The notes under the pieces: generated by a model
Told to the model about the DNA's origin: nothing
Databases searched by the model: none
Seen by the model: the letters and a program-made list of their open reading frames with translations, nothing else
In this document: positions 9,415-16,810 of the stretch, piece after piece
Position numbering within the stretch: position 1 is the first letter of the stretch
Layout: each line of letters begins with the position of its first letter
Made by a program: the position numbers and the translations under genes
Assembly (NCBI GenBank): GCA_934635385.1
Contig: CAKTZI010000020.1
Coordinates: 6,098-70,097, forward strand
DNA length: 64,000 nucleotides
Direction: 5' to 3'
DNA from: an uncultured Kiritimatiellota bacterium
GTDB lineage: Bacteria; Verrucomicrobiota; Kiritimatiellia; RFP12; UBA1067

Positions 9415-9463
9415 GATTCTTGTGCTTTTTGTGGATGAAATAACGGGATTAAGCACAAGAATC
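9415..9463. repeat. 13-bp inverted repeat upstream of the DUF234 ATPase
   Basis: gattcttgtgctt at 9415-9427 and its exact reverse complement at 9451-9463, separated by 23 nt. It lies just upstream of the ATPase promoter and could be an operator or a terminator for upstream transcription. No U-tract follows. Confidence 0.55.
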
Positions 9464-9483
9464 GGCCTATTTTGCCAGAACCA

Positions 9484-9512
9484 TTGACCAAATGTCATGT
9501 AAATGGTATCAT
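9484..9512 (+). promoter_or_regulatory. Sigma70-type promoter of the DUF234 ATPase
   Basis: TTGACC at 9484-9489, a 17-nt spacer and TATCAT at 9507-9512. It is the only promoter in this region with a clear -35 box. An AAAGGAGG ribosome site follows before the ATG at 9541. Confidence 0.6.
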
Positions 9513-9540
9513 TTAGTCCGTTTCCGAGAAAGGAGGCAAT

Positions 9541-10953
9541 ATGGTTGGACGTTTTGAAGAGAGAGATGAACTGAATCGGCTCTATGAGTCGGGCGAGTCT
9601 GAGTTTGTCGCCGTCTATGGGCGCCGTCGTGTCGGAAAGACGTATCTTGTTCGAGAGACGTTTGGGGATCGCTTCTCGTTTTATCATACGGGGCTTCCGA
9701 ATGCGCCTAAGAAACAGCAGCTGGCGTATTTCAAGAAATCGCTGGCCGAGGCCGGCTACAAGGGTGTTCAGCCCAAGGACTGGTTCACGGCGTTTTCGGC
9801 CCTGGGTGAGACGGTCGAGAAGTGTGGGATGCGTCGAAAGGTCATCTTCATCGACGAATTGCCGTGGCTGGATACGGCGAAGTCGGATTTCCTCATGGCG
9901 TTGGAGGCATTTTGGAACGAATGGGCTTCCGCACGCAAAGACGTCTTGCTGATTGTCTGCGGGTCTGCGGCGGCGTGGATGGTCCAGAACCTCTTTCGCA
10001 ATCGCGGCGGGCTTCACAACCGCGTGACGTCACGGATCTGCCTTCAGCCCTTTACACTCGACGAATGCTGGAAATTCGCCGAGGAAAGAGGCTTGAACAT
10101 GAGTCGGTCGGATGTCGCCGAATGCTACATGGCGTTCGGAGGAATCCCTTATTACTGGCGTTATCTGGTGCGAGGCTTGAGTCTTGCGCAGAACATCGAC
10201 CGCCTGTGCTTCGCCATTGACGCGCCGTTGAGGCATGAGTTCGACGAGCTTTACGCTTCGCTTTTCAAAAACGCCGAAGCCTACAAGAAAGTCGTGACGG
10301 CCCTGGCCAAGAAAAAGGTCGGCATGACGCGAAGCGAACTCCTGTCGGCGTTGGGCGTTTTCCCGACGGGACGGATGACGGAGACGCTTGAGACGTTGGA
10401 GTCGAGCGGGTTCATCCGCAGCTACCGTTCGTACGGCGCCAAGAAAAAGAATGCGATTTATCAGCTGATCGACCCGTTTACGCTTTTCCATTTCCGATTT
10501 CTCGACGCACCTTCGTCGGATGAGCATTTCTGGGCCTCGACGTTGCTGTCGCCGGCGCAAGCCGCCTGGCAAGGGCTGGCGTTTGAACGACTGTGCCTGC
10601 TGCATCTTCGGCAGATCCGGCGGGCACTGGGCATTGATGCCGTCCATGTCGAAGCGTATGGCTGGAGCTTCAAGGGCGACGAGGCTTACCCGGACGGTGT
10701 TCAGATTGACTTGATCCTTGACCGTGCGGACAATGTCATCAACGTCTGCGAACTGAAATATGCGACAGGAAGCTTCGTGATCGACAAGGCGTATGCGTGT
10801 GCCTTGGATCGGAAAGTGACGACGTTTGCCGGTGTGACGAAAACGCGCAAGGCCGTCCACTTGACGATGATCACGGCAAATGGACTTCTCAAGAACACCT
10901 ATTCGAGCCGCATTCAGACGGAGCTGACTCTTGCGGATCTGTTCGCGTACTGA
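9541..10953 (+). CDS. AAA-type ATPase with C-terminal DUF234 nuclease-like domain
   Basis: A 470-residue protein of the archaeal-type ATPase/DUF234 family. Walker A is GRRRVGKT at residues 27-34 and Walker B VIFIDELPW at 101-109. A winged-helix-like middle segment follows (about 250-310), then the C-terminal DUF234 region, where DLILDR and CELKY (about 388-408) match the D..ExK pattern of PD-(D/E)XK nucleases. Members are common in mobile or defence islands; a precise function is not established. The gene has its own promoter and a perfect ribosome site. It sits just downstream of a remnant of another ATPase and is flanked by toxin-antitoxin genes. Confidence 0.85.
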   Translation: MVGRFEERDELNRLYESGESEFVAVYGRRRVGKTYLVRETFGDRFSFYHTGLPNAPKKQQLAYFKKSLAEAGYKGVQPKDWFTAFSALGETVEKCGMRRKVIFIDELPWLDTAKSDFLMALEAFWNEWASARKDVLLIVCGSAAAWMVQNLFRNRGGLHNRVTSRICLQPFTLDECWKFAEERGLNMSRSDVAECYMAFGGIPYYWRYLVRGLSLAQNIDRLCFAIDAPLRHEFDELYASLFKNAEAYKKVVTALAKKKVGMTRSELLSALGVFPTGRMTETLETLESSGFIRSYRSYGAKKKNAIYQLIDPFTLFHFRFLDAPSSDEHFWASTLLSPAQAAWQGLAFERLCLLHLRQIRRALGIDAVHVEAYGWSFKGDEAYPDGVQIDLILDRADNVINVCELKYATGSFVIDKAYACALDRKVTTFAGVTKTRKAVHLTMITANGLLKNTYSSRIQTELTLADLFAY

Positions 10954-11022
10954 CGTCTCTTTGAGGCATGAAGCTTAGCAACGCCGCAAATGGCGGTTCG
11001 TGATGAAAGGAGGCATATCGTG

Positions 11023-11142
11023 ATGAATGTCTGTCTCGTGGCACTTGGCAGCGCGCTGGGCGGTGTCGCCACGCTGTATGTCGGCCTCTCCGTCTTCGCC
11101 AGCCTCGCCGCCGTCGGCCTCGGCTACCTGCTGACGCGGTGA
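11023..11142 (+). CDS. 39-residue hydrophobic peptide
   Basis: A short frame with an AAAGGAGG ribosome site 8 nt upstream, encoding a peptide that is hydrophobic almost throughout (MNVCLVALGSALGG..., ending YLLTR), enough for one membrane helix with a basic C-terminus. A truncated copy with the same upstream region and first nine residues occurs at 6971. The repeated, conserved start region and good ribosome site support translation. Size and location among toxin genes would fit a type I-like toxin, but nothing in the sequence proves that. Confidence 0.6.
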   Translation: MNVCLVALGSALGGVATLYVGLSVFASLAAVGLGYLLTR

Positions 11143-11161
11143 GGGGTTGGAGTCTTCGGGA

Positions 11162-11189
11162 ACACGGTCGTGTAGCTTTTTGGTATAAT
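11162..11189 (+). promoter_or_regulatory. Palindrome-linked promoter of the RHH/PIN operon (cassette copy 2)
   Basis: ACACGGTCGTGT (11162-11173), 10 nt, then TATAAT (11184-11189). The palindrome sits where a -35 box would be, so it could be a repressor site or a substitute activator site. The same unit with the same spacing drives the PIN gene at 26150. Confidence 0.6.
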
Positions 11190-11209
11190 TCGCGGCAAGG
11201 AGGTGAACG

Positions 11210-11449
11210 GTGAGTTACACAATGATGATGGAACCTGACTTGAAGCGCAAAGCAGAAGCGTATGCCGCTCGGCAGGGAATGACGCTGGATGGGATCATCC
11301 GAGCCTATCTCGTCACGATCGTCGCGCATGAGACGCGCGGTGAACGCCGTGCGCGGGAACTTCATGAATTCATCGCCTCTCAGCCTAAGCTTGAAGGGAC
11401 ACCGTACAAGTTCAGCCGTCAGGATGCCTATGACGAGGAGATCGGCTGA
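11210..11449 (+). CDS. Ribbon-helix-helix-type antitoxin
   Basis: 79 residues starting at GTG 11210, which has an AAGGAGGT ribosome site 5 nt before it. The N-terminal region (MMEPDLKRKAEAYAARQGMT) fits a RelB/DinJ or VapB-like ribbon-helix-helix dimer that binds its own promoter; the C-terminal half (FIASQPKLEGTPYKFSRQDA) would wrap the toxin. The stop codon shares one base with the ATG of the PIN toxin (TGATG), so the genes are translationally coupled. Confidence 0.75.
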   Translation: MSYTMMMEPDLKRKAEAYAARQGMTLDGIIRAYLVTIVAHETRGERRARELHEFIASQPKLEGTPYKFSRQDAYDEEIG

Positions 11450-11862
11450 TGCGGTCTTTCCTCGACACGAATGTTCTTGTCTACCTTGCAGATGCGCGTG
11501 ATGCGCGGAAGCAAGGCATTGCCGAAGAGTTTGTGGAGGGCGCGATCGCCGAGCGGCTTGATTGCCGAATCTCAGTTCAGACCCTGACGGAATTCACGAA
11601 TGTCTGCATCAAGAAATTGAAGTTGGACAGAAGCGTCATTTCCGTGTTCTTGGATTATTTCGATGACTTGCAGATGGTCAGAACCGATTCTGAGACCGTA
11701 AAAAATGCGTTGGAAATCAAGGCTCGGTACAATATCCAGTTTTATGATGCCATGATGATTTCCGCAGCACTTGCGTCTGGTTGCGAAGAGATTCTGTCCG
11801 AAGATCTGAATGACGGACAGAACTACGGCGGAGTCGTCGCACACAATCCATTTAAGCGGTAA
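11449..11862 (+). CDS. Type II toxin, PIN-domain ribonuclease
   Basis: 137 residues with the PIN acidic set: Asp6 (SFLDTNVLVY), Glu48 (QTLTEFTNV), Asp100 (FYDAMMISAA) and Asp119 (ILSEDLNDG). The motif LTEF and the C-terminal ending NPF are typical of this toxin subgroup. It is expected to be an Mg-dependent RNase held inactive by the protein encoded immediately upstream. Confidence 0.88.
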   Translation: MRSFLDTNVLVYLADARDARKQGIAEEFVEGAIAERLDCRISVQTLTEFTNVCIKKLKLDRSVISVFLDYFDDLQMVRTDSETVKNALEIKARYNIQFYDAMMISAALASGCEEILSEDLNDGQNYGGVVAHNPFKR

Positions 11863-11933
11863 GCGTAAAACAGGCTGGTCTCATTGAGGGCAAAGATTCT
11901 GTGTCCACCACCTGCTCTCGCGGAGAGTGTCGC

Positions 11934-11977
11934 CCCTCCTCATTCTCACTTTTTTAAAAAAGTGAGAATGAGGAGGG
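11934..11977. repeat. 44-bp perfect palindrome, copy 2
   Basis: Exact inverted repeat with 22-nt arms and no spacer, centred on TTTTTTAAAAAA. The inner 36 bp are identical to 7000-7035; here the symmetry extends four more bases on each side. It lies between two converging genes (PIN toxin and the broken surface-protein gene). Confidence 0.9.
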
Positions 11978-11994
11978 CTGCCAAACGGCTTCTC

Positions 11995-13041
11995 TTATGG
12001 CATCTCGACCGTAACCTTGAAGAAACGGTGCAAGGCGTTTGTCGGGTATTCCCATGTAGGCGAATCCAACGCATCCTTGCCCCAGACTTTGTAGGTGCGA
12101 AGCGTTTTCGTGCCGCCCTCATTAAGATCCGGCGTCCACGTCACAATCGGCGCACCGTTTTCCATCTCAATGTGCGTTTCCAGTCGCGAAGCCGCATTTG
12201 TCGGATCTGTTCCCGCAACATATTCATCTTAGACCGTCAGCGTATGTCCTGCACCATCGACTTTTCCGGATTTCGCCTTGGCGGCGGCTTCAAAGTCGCT
12301 TTCGCGTCCCAGTCCGTACTTGTCGAGCCAAGCGTAAGGGACTGGCGTTTCCGTCGTGAGCGTGTGCCCTGCGTAGAAATCTGTCGTCTTCGGCAACCAC
12401 TGCACCTGGTCGAGCCAGACGCAATCCGGCGGCACATAGCCTGAGTCATCCTTCTGATACGTCCATTTGAACGTATGCTTGCCCGTGCCCACGACATCCA
12501 GCACAACCTGCTGCCAGTCCGTCACGCCCGCGAGCTTCGCAATCTCTGTCGAGCCGTTGAAGAACGCCGCATAGTCGTAATACTCGCCGTCGACGCTGGG
12601 TTCGCAAGCCGTCTTCCACCAGAACGAGAGCCGCCCCGCGCCATAGACGACCGCTTTCAGCGTGGTCAATTCGTCTTCGCCTATGTCACCGCTTCGCACC
12701 GCGCGCACGCCATCATGCGTCTCGTCCGTGACGACTGTCCACGGATGCGTCTTGTCGTTGTCCGGCATGACTTCCAACAGGTTCAGTGCCGGGCCTATCT
12801 CATTCTCCTTCGTAAAGGTCGCACAGGCAACCTCCGAGTCCTTCCAATCGTCCTTCACGGCAATCGCCTTGACTGTCGTCGTCTGGTAGATGTCAAACGG
12901 CCTCTTGTAAAGTCGCCCGTTCGTCGCATTCGGCTCGCTTCCGTCAATCGTGTAGTAGATCGTCGCGCCGTCCGTCGCGCACGACAACTTTACCGTCTGT
13001 GAAGCAGAGGCAAATGAACCGCCTTTCACCAATTTCTCCAT
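11995..13041 (-). pseudogene. Surface-protein C-terminal fragment with an in-frame stop
   Basis: One frame of 349 codons broken by a single TAA at 12229-12231. The N-terminal part (about residues 8-65) is a chitobiase C-terminal-like domain with the signature ATIYYTIDGSEP, followed by a beta-rich module (WWKTACEPSVDGEYYDYA) and a module ending GHTLTV. The frame then continues past the TAA as DEYVAGTDPTNAASRLETHI, a motif widespread in secreted repeat proteins of Verrucomicrobiota-like bacteria, where Trp is usual at the stop position. There is no signal peptide, and an upstream stop about 60 nt before the ATG shows the 5' part is missing. Confidence 0.75.
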
Positions 13042-13100
13042 GTCAAATGAGACATTTTTAACAACAGGTGAGGATTCGTGTGGTATCTGCGGCGGTTACT

Positions 13101-13124
13101 AAACACAGAGCGGCCTCTGTGTTT
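13101..13124. terminator. Bidirectional hairpin (AAACACAGAG stem)
   Basis: AAACACAGAG, loop CGGC, CTCTGTGTTT: a perfect 10-bp stem with a 4-nt loop between divergent genes. The same arm sequence with a longer loop recurs at 23607-23695. It could be a terminator or an insertion scar of a dispersed repeat. Confidence 0.5.
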
Positions 13125-13172
13125 CATGAAAACAGAGACTTTCGTGCGCGACAAGGCGAACGGAGGAAATGG

Positions 13173-13178
13173 TATAAT
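13173..13178 (+). promoter_or_regulatory. -10 element of the esterase gene
   Basis: AATGGTATAATTCGC, with the ATG only 10 nt downstream and no room for a ribosome site. Confidence 0.55.
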
Positions 13179-13188
13179 TCGCCCCCTT

Positions 13189-14169
13189 ATGAAAATGCTG
13201 ATGGTAGTGACAGCTCTGGTTCCTTGGATGGTCGGTGCGGCGGAGGCGGCGACCGATGTCTACGCACGGGAGACGGGCGCCTTTCTCGCGGCGCGGGACG
13301 GGCGCGTACAGGCCGCGCAGATTGCGGCCATCCGTCGGGCGACAGCGGGCGAGGCGGACGACCTCAAGGCCGTCCGAACGGCGCGGAACACGTGGGCGCC
13401 CCTGCCGGACGGCGTGGAGGCCGAGATGCTGTCGCCGACGATGCGGCTCTATCGTCCGAAGGGCGGACGCGACTTGCCGCTTCTCATCTACCTGCACGGC
13501 GGCGGCTGGGTGATCGGCGGCCTCGCGAGCTGTTCGGCGTTCTGCGGCGCGGTCGCGGCGAAGGGTTCCGCCGTCCTCGCGCTCGACTACCCGCTTGCGC
13601 CGGAACATCCGTTCCCGGCCGCGCTCAACGACGTCTGCGCGGCCTTCCGCGCGGTCGTGTTCGATCCGGCGCGCTTTGGCGCGGACCCGACGCGGGTGTC
13701 GATTGGCGGCGACTCCTCGGGCGGAAACCTCGCGCTCGCGGCGGCGCTCGTCCTGCAGAAGGAGAACCTGAAGCCGCGCTCCCTCGTCCTCTATTACCCC
13801 GTCACCGAAGCGCGGGCGGACGGTTCGGCGTCATGGCGGACATTCGCGACGGGCTGCGGCATGGACGCGGCGTTCATGGACGCGTGCCTCGTGGCCTACC
13901 TGAACGGACACAATCCGGCGGATCCGCTCGTCTCGCCCGCCTTCGCCTCGGACGGGCAGCTGCGCCGCCTTCCGCCCGTCCACATTCTCGGCGCGGATCG
14001 CGACGTGCTGCACGACCAGGGACTGCGCTTCGCGCGGCGGCTGGGCGCGCTTGGATGTCCCGTGCGCGCGGAGGTGCTGCCCGGCAGCACGCACCTCTTC
14101 GTCACCGTCAAGGGCCAGCCCGCCGCCTTCGCGCGCGCCGTCGCATTCGCCGCCGAGGCGATGAGGTGA
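13189..14169 (+). CDS. Secreted alpha/beta-hydrolase of the HSL (hormone-sensitive lipase) family
   Basis: 326 residues with an N-terminal signal peptide (MKMLMVVTALVPWMVGAAEA). The oxyanion-hole motif HGGG is at 103-106, the nucleophile elbow GDSSGG at 174-179 (Ser176), the acid near Asp270 (GADRDV) and the base near His302 (GSTHLF), so the full triad is present. Such enzymes hydrolyse short-chain esters, for example acetyl groups on plant glycans. The natural substrate is unknown. Translation probably starts at 13189 on a leaderless mRNA; the start at 13195 is the alternative. Confidence 0.85.
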   Translation: MKMLMVVTALVPWMVGAAEAATDVYARETGAFLAARDGRVQAAQIAAIRRATAGEADDLKAVRTARNTWAPLPDGVEAEMLSPTMRLYRPKGGRDLPLLIYLHGGGWVIGGLASCSAFCGAVAAKGSAVLALDYPLAPEHPFPAALNDVCAAFRAVVFDPARFGADPTRVSIGGDSSGGNLALAAALVLQKENLKPRSLVLYYPVTEARADGSASWRTFATGCGMDAAFMDACLVAYLNGHNPADPLVSPAFASDGQLRRLPPVHILGADRDVLHDQGLRFARRLGALGCPVRAEVLPGSTHLFVTVKGQPAAFARAVAFAAEAMR

Positions 14170-14228
14170 TGGCATGACGACATGCTTTGTGCGCCAGTTT
14201 TTTCATCATGGCAGATGAGGATGCTGAA

Positions 14229-15032
14229 ATGAAGGAACAGAGAATCGAATCGATAGATGGCGGGAAGGCTTTTGACTGGGGGCGCGTCTCGTCCGAATAC
14301 GCGAAGTTCCGGGACATCTATCCGGCGGCGTTCTACCGCGCGATCCTCGACCGGGGGTTCTGTCGAGACGGGCAGCGGATTCTCGATCTCGGAACCGGGA
14401 CGGGCGTGCTGCCGCGCAACCTGTACGCATTCGGCGGCAACTGGACGGGTGTGGACATTTCGGCGGAGCAGATTCGCGAGGCACGGCGGCTGTCGGCGGA
14501 AATGAAGATTGACTATCGCGTGGCGTCGGTGGAAGAGGTGGACTTTCCGCCGAAATCGTTTGACGTCATCACCGCGTGCCAATGCTTCTGGTATTTTCGC
14601 CACGAGCAGATCGCGCCTCGGCTGGCACGTCTCCTGAAGCCGAACGGTCGGTTGCTTGTCCTTTGCATGGAATGGCTACCGTATGAGGACGCGTTGGCGG
14701 GACGCAGTGAGGCATTGGTTCTCAAGTACAGCCCGAACTGGAGCGGCGCGGGAGCAACTGTTCTGCCCATTGCGATTCCCGATTGCTACAAGAGCGAGTT
14801 TGACATCGTGGGCCACGGCGAGTTTCGTCTGCCCGTCCACTTTACGCGCGAAACGTGGCACGGGCGCATGAAAGCCTGTCGTGGCGTCGGCGCGTCGCTC
14901 GCGGCGGACGAATTGGCGGCGTGGGAGGTGGAGCATCGGCAGCTGCTGTCCGAGACAGCACCATCGGAATTCGACGTTCTTCACTACGCCGCATGGGTTG
15001 AGTTGCGCGTACGGGATTTCCATTGTCGTTGA
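14229..15032 (+). CDS. Class I SAM-dependent methyltransferase
   Basis: 267 residues from ATG 14229, favoured by a GAGG ribosome site 8 nt upstream; earlier in-frame starts at 14187 and 14208 are possible. Motif I ILDLGTGTGVLP is at 51-62, followed by VDIS at the end of strand 2 and VITACQCFWYF at strand 4. It resembles the ubiquinone/menaquinone (UbiE-like) small-molecule methyltransferase group. The acceptor is unknown. It follows the esterase by 60 nt on the same strand. Confidence 0.85.
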   Translation: MKEQRIESIDGGKAFDWGRVSSEYAKFRDIYPAAFYRAILDRGFCRDGQRILDLGTGTGVLPRNLYAFGGNWTGVDISAEQIREARRLSAEMKIDYRVASVEEVDFPPKSFDVITACQCFWYFRHEQIAPRLARLLKPNGRLLVLCMEWLPYEDALAGRSEALVLKYSPNWSGAGATVLPIAIPDCYKSEFDIVGHGEFRLPVHFTRETWHGRMKACRGVGASLAADELAAWEVEHRQLLSETAPSEFDVLHYAAWVELRVRDFHCR

Positions 15033-15093
15033 ACGCGAAAGCGCGTTGTATCGTCTTGCCCCCATTGACTGGCGGTGATTGAAATGATACACT

Positions 15094-15110
15094 ATTCGCA
15101 AATCGCGAAT
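15094..15110. promoter_or_regulatory. Operator-like inverted repeat before the HTH/NTase pair
   Basis: ATTCGC-AAATC-GCGAAT, a perfect 6-bp inverted repeat placed 14 nt before the HTH gene start and next to a GATACA/TATTCG -10-like sequence. The position suggests autorepression by the HTH protein. Confidence 0.45.
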
Positions 15111-15123
15111 GAGAGGAGCGGCA

Positions 15124-15630
15124 ATGCTGAAAGGACAGGATCTTGTTGTGCTTGCGGCGCTGATGGGGAACGAGAACGATACCTTGCATGAGCCGTATGC
15201 GGAACTTGGCAGACGCACGTGCCTGAGTGCATCAGAGACACATGCCTCGGTCAAGCGTCTGCTGGCGGCTGCTTTGCTGGGCGGCGACCGTCGGGTGCGC
15301 AAGCGAAATGCCCTTGAGTTCTTGGTTCATGGGCTTCGCTATGCGTTTCCGTTGCGTCCGCTGGGAGAAACGGCGAAGGGGCTTGCGACAGCCTACGCGG
15401 CACCTGTGGCAAGCGGGGCATTTGCCTCGACAGGACTGAAGCCCGTGTGGCGTTCGCCAGGCGGCGAGGTGTTCGGACAGGCATTTGAGCCTCTTTATGC
15501 GACAGCGCCTCAGGCGGCGGCAAAAGACAGGGGGCTGTATGATCGACTCGCCGTATTGGACATGCTGCGGGGTGGCCGCTTGCGTGAACGCCAGTTTGCG
15601 GAAGTGAAACTTGGGGAGATGCTGTCATGA
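15124..15630 (+). CDS. Winged-helix regulator or antitoxin paired with a nucleotidyltransferase
   Basis: 168 residues from ATG 15124, which has a GAGAGGAG ribosome site. The N-terminal part (LVVLAALMGNE...YAELGRRTCLSASETHASVKRLLAA) reads as a winged helix-turn-helix of the MarR/AbiEi type. The rest is alpha/beta without a recognised enzyme motif. The stop overlaps the start of the nucleotidyltransferase gene by 4 bp (ATGA). By analogy with AbiE and related two-gene systems, this would be the cognate antitoxin and autorepressor. Confidence 0.65.
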   Translation: MLKGQDLVVLAALMGNENDTLHEPYAELGRRTCLSASETHASVKRLLAAALLGGDRRVRKRNALEFLVHGLRYAFPLRPLGETAKGLATAYAAPVASGAFASTGLKPVWRSPGGEVFGQAFEPLYATAPQAAAKDRGLYDRLAVLDMLRGGRLRERQFAEVKLGEMLS

Positions 15631-16310
15631 ATGACATTGCCGCTTCGATTGCCGTCCTGAACAAAAGGCTTGAAGGCATGCCGTTTGACTATGCATTCCT
15701 GGGCGGCTCGGTCTTGTCGCTTCTTGTCGATGATGCGACGGCTGACGCTGTTCGCGTCACGAAGGATGTCGATGTCATTGCGGACGTGCGAACGAGAAAG
15801 GATTTCCATCAGGAAGAGCGCGAACTGGAGGCGCGAGGCTTTCGGCATGACATGAGCGAAGACGCACCAATTTGTCGTTGGCTTGCGGAAGGCATCGTCG
15901 TGGATGTCTTGCCCGTACGAGAAGAAGTTCTTGGCTGGAAGTCTCGTTGGTTCGAAGAGGCGTTGCGATCCGCAGGGACAATGCAAATAGAAGACCAGCA
16001 GGTTAAGGTGATTTCAGCACCCTATTTTATCGCCCTGAAACTTGAGGCGTTTGAGGATCGTGGGAAAGGCGATTTCATTTCCAGTACGGATTTCGAGGAC
16101 GTGATTTGCCTTTTCAACGGACGGCGTTCGCTTGTGGACGAGATACTTGCGGAGCCAACGGTTGGGCGAGAAATCGCTGAAAAGTTTAAACAGTACGTGC
16201 AAGAGCCGGAACTGGAAGATGCCGTCACGGGATTTGTTCAGACCGAAACGAACCCCGAAGGTCGATTTGAATGCATCATGGATGCGGTTCGGAGGCTCGC
16301 CCGCAATTAG
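15627..16310 (+). CDS. Nucleotidyltransferase-fold protein (AbiEii/MNT-like)
   Basis: 227 residues. The polymerase-beta nucleotidyltransferase signature is present: GGS at 26-28, TKDVDVI at 45-51 with two metal-binding Asp, and a third Asp in IVVDVLPV. An all-helical C-terminal region (about 145-227) follows. Proteins of this kind act as toxins that nucleotidylate tRNA or partner proteins in two-gene toxin-antitoxin or abortive-infection systems. Coupling to the HTH gene through an ATGA overlap supports that role, but a housekeeping NTase is not excluded. Confidence 0.75.
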   Translation: MNDIAASIAVLNKRLEGMPFDYAFLGGSVLSLLVDDATADAVRVTKDVDVIADVRTRKDFHQEERELEARGFRHDMSEDAPICRWLAEGIVVDVLPVREEVLGWKSRWFEEALRSAGTMQIEDQQVKVISAPYFIALKLEAFEDRGKGDFISSTDFEDVICLFNGRRSLVDEILAEPTVGREIAEKFKQYVQEPELEDAVTGFVQTETNPEGRFECIMDAVRRLARN

Positions 16311-16412
16311 GCTTGTCAGGGGCCCAGTTTGTCAAATAGGGAAGACACTCTGTAGGTAGCTTGGCGGCCAACACGCTTGCGCGCGCATTCGCCCACGAGC
16401 CGGAAAATATGG

Positions 16413-16418
16413 TATACT
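16413..16418 (+). promoter_or_regulatory. -10 element upstream of structured RNA copy A
   Basis: ATATGGTATACT in the 500-bp gap between 16310 and 16811. A transcript starting here would run about 130 nt, then enter the structured RNA and the zinc-ribbon gene. Between 16419 and 16552 I see no gene. Confidence 0.5.
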
Positions 16419-16552
16419 ACAAGTGCTTTTGAAGGAGTAGGCTAGGCAAACTGCCGAAACTGGAGAAGGCAAGACCATAGTTCGAGAACTGATTCGGGCG
16501 TCAAGCGACTACGTGTGCGCCGACTTCCGCGTCCACCCTCGGATACCTTAAA

Positions 16553-16720
16553 TCAATTTGCAACTGCAAAGCGATCGCCTACCGAAATGTGAGAAGTTTC
16601 AAAACGGACGATACTGTGCAGGAAGCGCAATTGCGCTTCCTCTCATTGTGTTTCCGTTTGGGCATTTCTCACAGCCTCGGTAGAAGCACAAAGGGAGGGT
16701 TTCTTTTTTGTGTGATTGCC
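16553..16720 (+). ncRNA. Structured leader RNA, copy A
   Basis: A 168-nt element ending 90 nt before a zinc-ribbon gene. Stems: hairpin TTTGC-AACT-GCAAA (16557-16570); P1 16571-16577 with 16713-16719; P2 ctaccga 16579-16585 with tcggtag 16677-16683; P3 tgtgagaa 16588-16595 with ttctcaca 16666-16673; P4 aaacgga 16602-16608 with tccgttt 16653-16659; P5 ggaagcgc hairpin 16621-16640; P6 cacaaa 16687-16692 with tttgtg 16707-16712. A second copy at 26894-27063 keeps the architecture but changes both sides of P2, P3 and P4. A 25-nt block at the 5' end is identical in both. Function unknown; position suggests a cis-regulatory or abundant stand-alone RNA. Confidence 0.8.
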
Positions 16721-16810
16721 GAGCGGTGAAAGCAACGCGCCGCATCTTTCGGTCTGCATGGATGCGCCCGTAAAGCAACGCAGACAAGAGAGAAAGGTGA
16801 AAGGTAGGCC

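Noticed and set aside
16553..16720. The repeated RNA as a retron or group II intron part
   Set aside because: No reverse transcriptase is nearby, and intron domain V-like sequence was not seen in either copy.
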